NCBI GenBank assembly: GCA_964036665.1
Contig: OZ038532.1
Coordinates: forward strand, 8,928,001-8,992,000
DNA: 64,000 bases
Direction of reading: 5' to 3'
Source: Gordius sp. MW1
Taxonomy: Eukaryota > Nematomorpha > Gordioida > Gordea > Gordiidae
The notes beneath the pieces were generated by a model, which did not search any database, was not told the origin of the DNA, and saw only the letters and a program-made list of their open reading frames with translations. Below are positions 50,201 through 55,842 of the stretch, piece after piece. How positions within the stretch are numbered: position 1 is the stretch's first letter; each line of letters starts with the position of its first letter. The position numbers were made by a program, and so were the translations under genes.

Positions 50201-50610
50201 GGCTGCTGTATGTGTTCTTTCACCAGCATTGCCATTATCCATTGATAAACTATTTGTTGGTTCATTTTGTATAGATGATGGAATGTGCCTTTCAACCATA
50301 TGTATCACTTGATCATGCACAGCTTTATATTTTATATGTTAAAACAAAAAATAAAGACTTACAATAGCTATTTAAAACTTTATCATCCTGCAAAACTTTT
50401 CCTTTAAATATTAATCTTTGTTTATGAGATGGTATGTTCTAAGAGATAAATGGTTAAGCTTTATAACTTACGATTTTCTTTGCAATAATTTCTTTAAACT
50501 CCAAAACAGTCGCCTATTAATACATTTAAACCAATATTTCTAAATACCTCCTCATTCACATCGAATTCATAATTTTGTGAGTCTAATGTTTTAATTGTTA
50601 CGTGAATCAT
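16352..50610 (-). CDS. BAG6: BAG6 (BAT3/Scythe) chaperone, 25 coding exons
   Basis: BAG6 is a ubiquitin-like holdase. It binds exposed hydrophobic segments of mislocalised and tail-anchored proteins, works with UBL4A and TRC35, and shuttles to the nucleus. I assembled 25 minus-strand exons, all with GT-AG ends and matching phases, into one open frame of 1442 residues; human BAG6 has about 1130. Order and motifs follow the family: ubiquitin-like domain at residues 1-75 (VTIKTLDSQNY, IPSHKQRLIFKGKVLQDDK, DQVIHMVER), helical domain at about 270-371 (LSHAQHAMSDIVVDFNETNP), long Pro/Ser/Gln-rich middle, helical C-terminal third, and EWGAIIENDVEKQKRE followed by FSNAYIAGMPAKRRK, the BAG6 nuclear-localisation block. 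Introns after exons 6 and 12 exceed 7.9 kb. Exon coordinates are in the eight block entries below. The start at 50610 is chosen because the ubiquitin-like fold begins within three residues. Mapping is by eye, so a few splice sites may shift by one option. Confidence 0.93.
18063..18329 (+). pseudogene. PHD-like zinc finger inside LINE RT
   Basis: The frame GLKVNMGKTKVMYGG leads into CSVCYKGVASNSIQCTKC, then W.HKKC and FSCKPC, the Cys4-His-Cys3 spacing of a PHD finger (C-2-C, C-2-C, H-3-C, C-2-C). Such fingers occur between palm and thumb in some invertebrate LINE proteins; here the domain is part of the truncated element, not a host gene. Confidence 0.75.
18459..18884 (+). pseudogene. LINE RT thumb and C-terminal domain
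   Basis: 141-codon open stretch MAPLLTAKGVSLTLKGKVYA, SCLVYGSETW, EMRMIRWMSNVSLRERI, IGIEPINEVIRKNRLRWFGH. This is the end of the RTE/CR1-like reverse transcriptase protein, terminating in PGKKPRGRPKSTW. It continues the finger-containing frame after a shift at about 18330-18450. Confidence 0.82.
19433..20734 (-). CDS. BAG6: BAG6 exons 21-23: linker and nuclear-localisation block
   Basis: Exons 20611-20734, 19980-20120 and 19433-19603. Exon 21 is a charged linker (RYQSRVGESKIDER, joining TDFLPYFN of exon 20 just as VRRVG follows DAILRY in human). Exon 22 is acidic and ends ETEKDWKAQIPK. Exon 23 begins EWGAIIENDVEKQKRES and ends FSNAYIAGMPAKRRK, matching the human EWVPIIQQDIQSQRK and SDAYLSGMPAKRRK blocks. 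This is the strongest single proof of identity and supplies the nuclear-localisation signal and the region that binds TRC35 in the mammalian protein. Confidence 0.95.
21339..22707 (-). CDS. BAG6: BAG6 exons 18-20: helical C-terminal region
   Basis: Exons 22466-22707, 22198-22325 and 21339-21638. They encode a helix-rich block: FMLFAFQRTDFATLQAIFMR, then ELTDVVDRICRETLPFLEEI, DDIDVIRTIDAYQTCAFTTL, AERHLVCLLRLVLADP and FVTDLLSRWLVSYLM. Human BAG6 has the same order (LQRLQPQLRSFF, VDIIRTNLEFLQEQF, ARLLELCNQGLF, LVSWLTTMMGL). Exon 19 is only 128 bp but needed: with it, exon 18 (phase 0) joins exon 20 (phase 2) through the AAAG acceptor at 21638. Confidence 0.9.
23262..28792 (-). CDS. BAG6: BAG6 exons 13-17: central hydrophobic-helix and Arg-rich segments
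   Basis: Exons 28652-28792, 27937-28160, 26232-26427, 25541-25680 and 23262-23604. Exon 13 gives FIPPFLEGMLNQHLNF, like human VPAFLQGMTDFLQ. Exon 15 is Arg/Asn-rich (TGPRRAPRNGVGVARPILRV). Exon 16 ends SPPPQLLDIITSMFERM. Exon 17 holds DMSGLLGELFGGSN, MLNFLGALVGQFM and SIYDFLSTYTELFPELL, short hydrophobic helices typical of the chaperone middle. All phases close (1,0,1,0,1). Exon 17 may instead start at 23562, where the acceptor TTTCTTCCCAG is stronger; both keep the frame. Confidence 0.85.
24540..24600. repeat. Short GC-rich repeat shared with 34735
   Basis: The block GGGGGCGGGAGTGGAGGAGA occurs here and at about 34739, in each case preceded by TATTA. Element type unknown. Confidence 0.5.
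24720..25535 (+). repeat. tRNA-headed repeat family, long copy
   Basis: Starts with a truncated tRNA-like head (TTTAGCGCCAGCTTTGTGAC, then GGTTCGGGTTCAATCCCCGG). Two middle modules follow, each with a second T-arm-like GGTTCGAATCCCGG or a variant. The tail contains TAGGCATTCTCACCCCTTCC, GCCCATAAATTGCATAGCAA and a pyrimidine tract, and ends CGAGGGCCGAAGGCCC. Other copies are at 29301-29854, 29860-31075, 36120-36470 and 46998-47463. Confidence 0.75.
26100..26203 (+). mobile_element. Short hAT-like MITE (GGGTCGGG family)
   Basis: Ends GAGAACTG and CAGTTCTC, with internal GACCCGAAACCCGACCCGCG and GAAGGGTCGGGTTGAAAAA, like the 7484-8532 element. Lies 30 bp from the donor of BAG6 exon 15. Confidence 0.6.
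26866..27050 (+). repeat. SINE-like element: RTE 5' head joined to RTE 3' tail
   Basis: The first 140 bp match the LINE 5' head at 6690-6830 (AAGAGCTC, B-box-like GTGCTCAAATCCCGC, TGTCAGGCCTGGATAGCCGAGC). The last 40 bp match the LINE 3' end (AAGAAGCTGACCACCTTAGT, GACAAATAGCTAT). The middle 3.5 kb of the LINE is absent. Confidence 0.72.
28320..28445. mobile_element. GGGCGTAGCC-type MITE
   Basis: Ends CATGGGTTTAGCCAGGA and CTGGCTATGCCCATGAG are inverted relative to each other. The same family is at 40834-40995, 52432-52600, about 56792-57230 and 59853-60315. Confidence 0.65.
29301..29854 (-). repeat. tRNA-headed repeat, minus copy
   Basis: On the minus strand: tRNA-like head (TAGCGAACGGCTTGTAAACA, GTGTTCGAATCCCGGAGAGG), a GGCCAA-rich middle, a second T-arm-like block, the GCCCACAAATTGCATAGCAA motif and the hairpin end GAGGGCCGAAGGCCCG. 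Apparent small frames within it are not genes. Confidence 0.75.
29860..31075 (-). repeat. tRNA-headed repeat with four middle modules
   Basis: Minus strand: head TTCTGACCTGGAGGTTCGAG at 31040-31075, then repeated modules of about 270-330 bp, each with GGGTTCGAATCCCGG-like and GGCCAATGGTCA-type sequences (about 30950, 30650, 30370, 30270, 30200). The left part contains the fragment AGTGTTTCTTAACC (about 30045-30060), which resembles a hAT end and probably belongs to another element. Confidence 0.6.
31325..31500 (-). repeat. tRNA-headed repeat, tail module
   Basis: Contains the hairpin GGGCCTTCGGCCC, a purine tract, TTTGCTATGCAATTTATGGG and the GCGATAATGCTATAGGGGGG block in the same order as the other copies. 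Confidence 0.7.
31612..32455 (+). repeat. Fold-back element, left arm
   Basis: Starts TTTATGGCCTTTAGTGATTA and pairs as an inverted repeat with 33175-34025. It contains about six tandem units near 115 bp, each beginning TTTGGCCAATGGTCATTTTT and containing the small hairpin CCAATGG...CCATTGG, then CAGCAGCCAG. It ends AACTAGTTAAATTGCATAGC. The apparent protein frames are produced by the repeats. Confidence 0.88.
32456..33174 (+). repeat. Fold-back element spacer with about 60-bp tandem repeats
   Basis: Between the arms are four or five direct units ATAATAAACATAAATAAAAG then TTGTTTACTTTTAATTGCTA (32655-32890 and 33125-33180), a reversed copy of the CGATAACCTAATATACCC module (32520-32640), and several TTGCTATGCAATTT palindromes. 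Part of the right arm repeat units is duplicated at 32890-33125. Confidence 0.75.
33175..34025 (-). repeat. Fold-back element, right arm
   Basis: Near-perfect reverse complement of the left arm: the same TTTGGCCAATGGTCA units, the same GAACAATTTTTAATTAAAAA and AGAATTTGCAGAATTGTTGG segment, ending at ATGGCCTTTAGTGATTATGG near 34018. Confidence 0.88.
34026..36115. other. AT-rich intron 12 DNA
   Basis: No supported gene. Contains the GGGGGCGGGAGTGGAGGAGA repeat at about 34739 with a nearby inverted purine/pyrimidine stretch (34740-34900). Confidence 0.5.
36120..36470 (+). repeat. tRNA-headed repeat, 5'-truncated plus copy
   Basis: From the GGTTAACATCGATAATTACTG block through T-arm-like GTGAGTTCGAATCCCGGAGA, the CGCCCATAAATTGCATAGCA motif, a pyrimidine tract and the end CACGAGGGCCGAAGGCCCGA. 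Lies in intron 12, close to exon 12. Confidence 0.72.
36525..36745 (+). repeat. GATAGAGATGAGGGGTGG module bounded by palindromic motif
   Basis: Duplicated GAGATAGAGATGAGGGGTGG, CATGCATTAATT, CGATAACCTAATATACCC and AGATAGGGAGGGT, ending ATAAATTGCATAGCAATT. Also found at 48950-49120 and reversed at 32480-32640. Confidence 0.75.
36759..39016 (-). CDS. BAG6: BAG6 exons 10-12: Pro/Ser-rich middle
   Basis: Exons 38903-39016, 37964-38387 and 36759-37013. Exon 11, the longest at 424 bp, has RPPRTMTVIVESRQMDMGSS, where human has the HPRVIRISHQSVEPVVMM region. Exon 12 ends with a helix, STQMAGTMRNLLSSIMP, like the human LAQMVSGLVGQLL segment. The rest is low-complexity Ser/Thr/Pro/Gln/Ala, as in the family. 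Exon 10 could end six bases later at an alternative GTAACA donor in the same frame. A gypsy RT fragment and two 200-bp MITEs sit in the introns between these exons. Confidence 0.87.
37384..37599. mobile_element. 200-bp hAT-type MITE, copy A
   Basis: Element 37392-37591 with target duplication CTTCCAAC/CTTCCAAT (37384-37391, 37592-37599). TIR TAGTGTTGTAAAAACGGCTG against CAGCCGTTTTTATAACACTA, continuing into TTTTGTTTGGTCG. Confidence 0.88.
37679..37894. mobile_element. 200-bp hAT-type MITE, copy B
   Basis: Element 37687-37886 with perfect duplication ATCATTAC (37679-37686, 37887-37894). The TIR begins TAGTGTTGCGAAAGATGCTG and shares GGGTTTTGTTTGGTCGA with copy A. Both copies are exactly 200 bp. 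Confidence 0.9.
38440..38680 (+). pseudogene. gypsy RT fragment in BAG6 intron 10
   Basis: Plus-strand pieces FDKLHGAKFCSKINLAKAYL and LSRLLAIDTDAGVFICERLV correspond to the DLASAYLQ and INTDKG.F..RL.FG region of gypsy reverse transcriptases. They are separated by a frameshift near 38575. Confidence 0.7.
39546..41293 (-). CDS. BAG6: BAG6 exons 7-9: acidic linker and mid helical domain
   Basis: Exons 41091-41293, 40386-40512 and 39546-39722. Exon 7 is a Ser/Thr/Glu-rich linker (about residues 203-270). Exons 8-9 (about 270-371) form the BAG6-specific domain known as DUF3538: ADMADLIEQYTGVMRDLLPY, then ISTVIHYLSHAQHAMSDIVV, then ETNPRYLRA and HQAYVPVEVSM. The human counterpart has NTFVALSDLRCNL, PPRHLH and QQAAIPIQINV in the same order. 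Codon phases between exons are 2 and 0, as required. A GGGCGTAGCC-type MITE lies in the exon 7-8 intron. Confidence 0.92.
40834..40995. mobile_element. GGGCGTAGCC-type MITE in BAG6 intron 7
   Basis: Ends CTCATGAGCGTAGCCAGC and CTTGGCTACGCCCACG are inverted; inside are GGGGCAAAATTTAGGG and GGGGGCAGCCGCCCC. Palindromic, no gene. Confidence 0.75.
41488..41970 (-). pseudogene. C-terminal restriction-like endonuclease region of the non-LTR element
   Basis: 160 codons: RHSKINSIIQSALRKA, then a P-rich turn, RMRPDGSSLVPW, LLKWDFTCIDLF, then AEERKLQKYKALL and PIIFSCSGSYGKMAL. The R-P-D...W-D-(x)n pattern, placed after a zinc knuckle, is the arrangement of PD-(D/E)XK-like nucleases in R2-type LINEs; I infer the nuclease role from it. 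The frame is shifted from the polymerase at about 41900. Confidence 0.7.
41847..43306 (-). pseudogene. Reverse transcriptase core of the non-LTR element
   Basis: Frames 43306-42983 and 43001-41847 together carry the polymerase palm, thumb and zinc knuckle. Catalytic Y-L-D-D is at about 42930, QQGDPLGP at about 43010 across the frameshift, and KCEIY and LLGSPIG follow. The knuckle is CKNCNLP, then HPLHC. The sequence between 43306 and 43498 continues it without stops (NGNIPQEVRPIIFGAKLLAI, LRPIAIGGVFRRIISKV). Confidence 0.87.
43498..44436 (-). pseudogene. N-terminal region of the non-LTR element protein
   Basis: 312-codon frame starting with a hydrophobic stretch (LKFLLIFICHLTPMVAL), then CPTCKRNIC, a linker, WSKVLLAHGF and SRIPRGARPSLQQFLINLL, NIVAWEKLIKFSSHIL. 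It ends by a frameshift directly before SILL..LTKFCN. The true start may lie further upstream. Confidence 0.75.
44440..46990. other. AT-rich part of BAG6 intron 6
   Basis: No gene I can support. A 67-codon minus frame at 45058-45261 (SINSWLSRDYEVKKHGVLRP) looks protein-like but has no partner; it may belong to the 5' part of the non-LTR element. Confidence 0.45.
46998..47463 (-). repeat. tRNA-headed repeat, minus copy with the best-kept head
   Basis: The minus strand begins at about 47463: GCCAGCGTGGTATAGTGGTT (A-box-like), an anticodon-like loop TTGTGAA flanked by a partial GCCGG/CTGG stem, then GGAGTTCAAGTCTGGG (B-box-like) and GGGGACA. The acceptor stem does not pair, so this is a tRNA-derived head, closest in layout to tRNA-His (GTG). 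The body follows with GGCCAA and GGTTAACATTGATAA blocks, GCCCATAAATTGCATAGCA and the hairpin GAGGGCCGAAGGCCCGAG. Confidence 0.75.
48185..48880 (+). repeat. Single arm of the fold-back family
   Basis: Six units of about 115 bp beginning TTTGGCCAATGGTCATTTTT, then CAGCAGCCAG, ending CCCAAAACTAGTTAAATTGC. Same order as the left arm at 31612-32455, without a partner arm. Confidence 0.82.
48950..49120 (+). repeat. GATAGAGATGAGGGGTGG module
   Basis: Two copies of GATAGAGATGAGGGGTGGGG, then CGATAACCTAATATACCC, and an end CCATAAATTGCATAGCAATT. Third copy of the module at 36525-36745. Confidence 0.75.
49678..50036 (-). CDS. BAG6: BAG6 exons 5-6
   Basis: Exons 49959-50036 (26 codons, donor GTACGT) and 49678-49830 (51 codons). 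Exon 6 holds an amphipathic helix, SKQRLDIAQKMIEETKKELK, at the place where the human protein has RVRLVMAQHMIRDIQTLL. For exon 5 a donor five bases earlier would break the frame, so GTACGT is preferred. The intron after exon 6 is about 8.4 kb and contains a non-LTR retrotransposon and tRNA-headed repeats. Confidence 0.85.
50129..50610 (-). CDS. BAG6: BAG6 exons 1-4: ubiquitin-like domain
   Basis: Exons 50548-50610, 50472-50513, 50363-50438 and 50129-50322 encode residues 1-125. They give MIHVTIKTLDSQNYEFDV, then TVLEFKEIIAKKI, IPSHKQRLIFKGKVLQDDK and DQVIHMVERHIP. This aligns closely with the ubiquitin-like domain of human BAG6, including the LQDDK and VIHLVER segments. After the domain comes a polar linker and then PRVFLGTVDIPL, like the conserved VMVGTFNLP region of the family. 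Introns are short (34-40 bp for the first two, 40 bp before exon 4). Codon use is markedly AT-rich compared with exons 7-25. Confidence 0.95.
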
Positions 50611-50636
50611 CTTGTTTGAGAGAAATTAAAACGCTT

Positions 50637-51021
50637 CTGTTCAAAATATCGACAGTTCATAATATCGACAACAAATATATATATATACATATATAATAAA
50701 ATATATAGAATTATGTATAAGCAATTTCTACATATTTATTATAATATATTAAACACTAAATTATATAATTAATAAATAAAAGTTATTTGGTATAGGGTGG
50801 TATATAATTTTAAGTGTATAAAAGCAATTTATACATACTTAATATATTAAATACTAAATTATATAATTAATAAATACAAGTTAGTCTGGTAAAGGCAGCT
50901 ATATAATTAAGTGTATATAATAAACTATATGTAATAATATAAAAGCAATTTATACATACATAATATATTAAAAACTAATTTTTTATGGTTGTCGATATGA
51001 TAAATTGTCGATATTTTGAAC
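50637..51021. mobile_element. MITE at the BAG6 5' end
   Basis: About 35-bp inverted repeats: TTCAAAATATCGACAGTTCA plus TAATATCGACAAC at 50640, and the reverse complement at 50985-51021 (GTTGTCGATATG, AATTGTCGATATTTTGAA). The interior is AT-rich with two or three related copies of GCAATTTATACATAC about 115 bp apart. The near end lies about 30 bp upstream of the BAG6 start codon at 50610. Confidence 0.8.
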
Positions 51022-51024
51022 ATG

Positions 51025-52430
51025 ATTCAATAAAAACGAATCAAGATACTGAATGAGAAAATGCCAATTACGTACAATACTAAGTTACTTAAAAATATAT
51101 AGTTATATAATATATGTATATGTTATTGGGAGTATTCATATATACATTATATAAATTTTATATTTTATTTCTAGAGCGCAATAAAAAACAATAAAAATTA
51201 GCAACATTTGATATTTTATAGCTTTGAGAGGTCAGTGCATATAATTTTCTGCCCTAACCAGGTCTGATTTCATAGCTCAAATGGCTCGAACTCTTTAAAG
51301 TGTCCGCCACACCATAACCGAATCATTAGAGCCGCCCCAATTACCTGGCCCAAAATAATGTTTTTGAAAATTTTAGCAATAATTTTGTTATATTTTCCAA
51401 AAATTTTGAATTTGATTCTAATTTTTTGAATTAGAACTACAACTAATACATATTATGCAATCAAATAAAAAAGTGACAAATTAAATAAAAAATAATAACA
51501 GTTTCGAGCAGAATTAACGAATGAATTAATGTAAAGTGTGCTCATCTAAATATGAGTTCATATACAGTATTTTAGTATATTCATAAATAATAAAGGAATT
51601 AAATATACTTGATCAAAAAAGCGCTATACAAAACAATAAGATTGACTAGGCATATATTAAATTAGTTAACTTTTTGGATATAGTTTGATATAATAGCACA
51701 ATAATCATGTAAAAGTAACATTGGATATTCTAAAGATTAGTTTCACACTATTTAATATTACAAATTTACAACTAGGTAAAAATTAAACAAGTCAGTAAGA
51801 TGTAATAGTCTACATTAAGAAATAATTTTATTACCTTGCTCCCATAATTATAATTTTAAAAGGAATCAAATTACATTGTTTTAAATATCAATACTTATTT
51901 TTTATAATTCTATAATTATTAATTAGCCCTTACATTATATCATACCCTTAACCCGCCAAAGTATTTATAAAAATTCCGAACACGAGAGTATTCGTGGGGT
52001 ACCCCATTTTTAACTTCACATAACTTTCACACAGTTATTTATAAACACCTTAGATTTTAAATATATGTTTATAAAGTATTTTTAATTGTCTTCAAAAAAT
52101 ATGATAAACATTGAATCATAATTACAAAAATTACCCCCAAAATTTTGGTGAAATTTAAATGCTTTGCCTTTTTCCTCCCAATGCCATTCTAAAATAAATC
52201 AAAACATCTATAATTTTTCGTAAGAGAATGTTAAAAATGTTTAAAAAACATGACTTTGCAAATATATAGTCATACAAAAAAATATAGATATTTGAAAAGT
52301 GGCCATGTTTTTTTGGTGCATTTTCTACAAAATAGTCCATGATAAAAAGAATGAATAAAAAGCAATTCTATAAATTTTTATAAATTGCCATATTGGGCAA
52401 AAAAAAATAAATTTTTTTCATCTATCTTCA
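51025..52430. other. AT-rich DNA upstream of BAG6
   Basis: No supported gene or repeat. May contain the BAG6 promoter if transcription begins beyond the MITE, but no element is recognisable. Confidence 0.4.
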
Positions 52431-52431
52431 T

Positions 52432-52600
52432 GGGCGTAGCCAGGTTTTGGATTAGGGGGGGGGGGCAAAATGTCTAAAAGTTTAATTAGTGAGGGGCAAA
52501 ACACAATTTTTTTTAATTTTAAGGGTTTTTGCATTGGAAATTTTTTCTCTCGTCATTTAGGGGGGGGGGGGGGGGGCAGCCGCCCGAAGTCCTTAAGAAC
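52432..52600 (+). mobile_element. GGGCGTAGCC-type MITE, partial
   Basis: ATGGGCGTAGCCAGGTTTTG, a GGGGGGGGGGG run, GGGGCAAAACACAATTTTTT, then a second long G run and GCAGCCGCCCGAAG. The other end is missing. Confidence 0.65.
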
Positions 52601-53740
52601 CTTAAGCCTTGCAATCGAGTACAAGCTGGCCACTGTAGTCTAACACCATTTCTCGTGGCTCGAATGGGCTTCAAAAACGTGAAAACCAAACTGGCTATCT
52701 ACTCAATGCTTTAACAGATTTTGCTGCTTGACTCGTCTCTCGAGCATTTTTACATGCTACTGTTCTTCCTAGTGCACCGAACAGCGAGCACTCAATGTGC
52801 TAACTAGAATATTAAACAGCTCAGTGTGCGTGCTCGAGCAAAGCTCACGCGAGCAATTTAACAACTTTAGTATTTAGACATATGATAAAGTAGCTTAAAG
52901 AGCTCGGGAAAGTTTTGGGCGTGTTTAACTTCTTTTCTACATCCTCAATGACAAAGTAAATCGCTCCCTTCTATGACCCTCTATCAGTATGAGGCCACTC
53001 ATTTAACAAGGATGCCCTGTCACAAATTTCGGAGAATTTAAATAGCCAGATTCAACTGCTATCACAGACCCATAAAACCACCATGTCTTCAGCATTATGT
53101 AGGACGATGCAGCCGCTGCTGTTGGATACACTTTGTCAGAGTGTTTTATATCACGTTCGGTGAGACCCTGTGAAATTTAAACAGCTGCATGCACGCAAAT
53201 TAGAAAAAACCATTCAACATTTTTAACCCGCTAAACGGCCGCCTACTTATGGCTCAAATAAAAAAGTCAAAAAGCGCCGTAATTGAAAGTTTGATCAGCT
53301 TTTTAGTAAAAAATCAATGCCCACCATCGCTCTGCCCCATCCAATTCAACATCAAATGGACACTTCGACCGATCCTAACTCAAGGACCTGGATGCCTTAG
53401 GAACATTACAGATTATCCAGTGTCATCAGCTCAACCCTTCTCATAGGAACGATAATACCGCAACAGCTACTTAAAGGACCCCTTTAAAGACTACTAAAAT
53501 TGAGAGGGAACAGAAGAACAGCATTAAATCCTATGGAAAATCTTTCTGGACATCCCCTCTTTAAACCGTGCGACTATGGCCTAGTATTCTCGCCTTTTAC
53601 CCATTGCGTCTAAACTGTTCCTAAACTTTCGCTCATTAAACCCTTTGTAGACAGACAGCAAAATTTAGTCTCAGTGGAACTTAAATAGCAAAGAGGCTCT
53701 CCGATACGGAGTGACCCCTAAACCACGCCGTGGCGTTTGG
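52600..53740 (+). pseudogene. Decayed reading frame of unknown origin
   Basis: Several consecutive plus-strand stretches look like diverged protein when stops are ignored: ALTDFAA.LVSRAFLHATVL, HASNLTTLVFRHMIK.LKEL, ALSQISENLNSQIQLLSQTH, TTMSSALCRTMQPLLLDTLC. Base composition is higher in GC than the flanks. In-frame stops occur every 10-40 codons. It may be an old retroelement or a dead host gene; I do not recognise the family. Confidence 0.35.
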
Positions 53741-54615
53741 ATTTTATCTATTAACATTAAAATATATTATAAACTTATGGCTTAAATACAGATTGATAAG
53801 TTGCAAGAATAAGCATGCTATTGTTTAGGTGTGTTGTAAACTTAGAAAATTTGTGGTACCAAGGTTCATTATTTTTTCATTGAAAAGTATTGTGACCTTT
53901 CGGTGCTGACTTCCTCTTGTATTACGAATTATAAACCTCAAGCATAAATAGCGAATAAAAAAAATAATGGAAGATTATAATGTAGACTTGCATTTATAAT
54001 AAACCATTTATAATAAACAATGAATTATTTCTTAAAAATTCTGGTTTTTTCTTATTAAAGTTTAATTTTGAGGAAACGGGACTACTGAATTATATAATAA
54101 TTTAATAAACAAGTGTAAATTCAACACATGACCATTTAATATGAAAATAATAGATCTAACATGGAAAGCTATTTTGAAAATATATTCACATGAGTTTGGC
54201 TAATATATTTACAATAATTACTGTTATGATAAATAATTAATTTTATTGTTGTAAATGTACCCTGAAACGTGATCAATAAAATACACAATACGCCATTCCA
54301 TTTCTTATTAAATAAGAATGTTTATTTCCCTGTTAAAGCGATTCCGTTAATTACTTATTCGAAAACTAATAGCAGATAGATATTAGCCTAATAAAAATTT
54401 GGCAAAAGTTTAGCCACAAGTTTTCATCTACATAGACATACCCAATGAAAAAATAGAGTATTTGATCTGATCTAATGTGTAAATCAATAATGTAGATTCT
54501 TTAAAATTTTGGGATAATTTGCTAATTGAGAGGTAATTGGAATTTGCCACAATTCTATCCCAAATTATTATTATGAGTGGAATTCAGAAAAAGGTATGCT
54601 GTCACCATAATAATA
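53741..54615. other. AT-rich spacer
   Basis: No gene or named repeat seen. Confidence 0.4.
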
Positions 54616-54633
54616 AAAAGGATGTTATTTAAG

Positions 54634-55080
54634 TGCACAGTAAGAAATTAAAAAATGCGCAGTAAAATATGCTCAGTAATATATTTAAGTGCACAGTAAA
54701 TTATTAAAAATTGCACAGTTAATTAATAATAAATTGCTCAGTAATTAAATAAAATTGCATAGTTAATTAACAATAAATTGCTCAGTAATTTAATAAAATT
54801 ACTCAGTAATTTAGTAAAATTTCTCAGTAATTATATAGCCTTGCCTAGTAATTTTATAATATTTCTCAATAATTTTGTAGCAATGAGCATTGCTCAGTAA
54901 TTTAATAACATAGCTCAGTACCTCAATAATTTAATAAAATCTTAATAATTTGAATTGATAAGTAATTTTTGAGCATTGCTCAGTAATTTAATAACATTGC
55001 TCAGTACCTCAATAATTTAATAAAATTGCTTAATGAATTGATTTTTTGAGCATTGCTCAGTAATCAAAACACAACTTAGT
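54634..55080 (+). repeat. Left terminal array of the MULE (GCTCAGTAA repeats)
   Basis: About 15 copies of GCTCAGTAA or GCACAGTAA spaced 20-30 bp. Inverted partner at 62060-62295. Confidence 0.8.
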
Positions 55081-55587
55081 TTTCAATAGAATTGATTGGT
55101 TTTTTTAAATATATTATTTTTAAAAATGCCTAATAATCTTTACAAATTGTTCATAAATATTTAGATGCTAAATTAAAAAATACTCAGTTTATAATTCAAT
55201 AACTAATAATTAAATTATTATTGATTTTATCTTTTTTATATAAAAAATTTAGTTTGTGAATAAAATTAAGCACTTATTTATTTTAGCTAAAATAAATAGT
55301 TTGGAGGCTTGATAATATACATTGCCCTTCTTCTTAATGTTACTATGCATATGTCATAAATTAAATCTAATAAATTTATGAAATTTTTATTAGAGTATAA
55401 ACATAAATAATTTCAAATACAAATGCATAATGAACATATTTTGGTGACAATATAAACCTAAATAATTTTAAATAGATAGTGAACACCTTTTGCTGGGGCA
55501 ACCTTTAATTCAAACCTAAAATTTGTTATAGTCAAGGCACATAATTTAAACTTACCCTTATTTAACAATGAAGGCTGATATGGCTTT

Positions 55588-55842
55588 TCAGGGTCTTCCC
55601 CGCCCTAAAGGCACACACTTAGCTTCTTTGGGTGGTATGCAAAGTTTCAATTTAATTGCCAACCCACTATATGCTTGCAAATATACTGTTTGAAAAACAC
55701 TGGACAATTACATTTTAATAAAAGCCGAAAACTAACAGATTATAAATAACTAAATACCCTTTTGTTGACATGAAAAATTTGAAGTTAGAATCTTCGTATG
55801 ACACCATGTAAGATACAATATAGAATTCATCATCATCAGAGG
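55588..55842 (-). pseudogene. MULE transposase: segment before the deletion and SWIM-like C-terminus
   Basis: The minus strand from 55842 reads SDDDEFYIVSYMVSYEDSNF and FFMSTK, ending at a GT near 55758. After about 72 bp an exon 55685-55588 gives YICKHIVG, a one-base shift, then LAIKLKLCIPPKEAKCVPLG and GRGRP with a stop. C-K-H-I is the SWIM zinc motif and the GRGRP end is typical of MULE transposases. Between FMSTK and YICKH a normal protein has the DDE domain, so a large deletion lies here. Confidence 0.75.
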
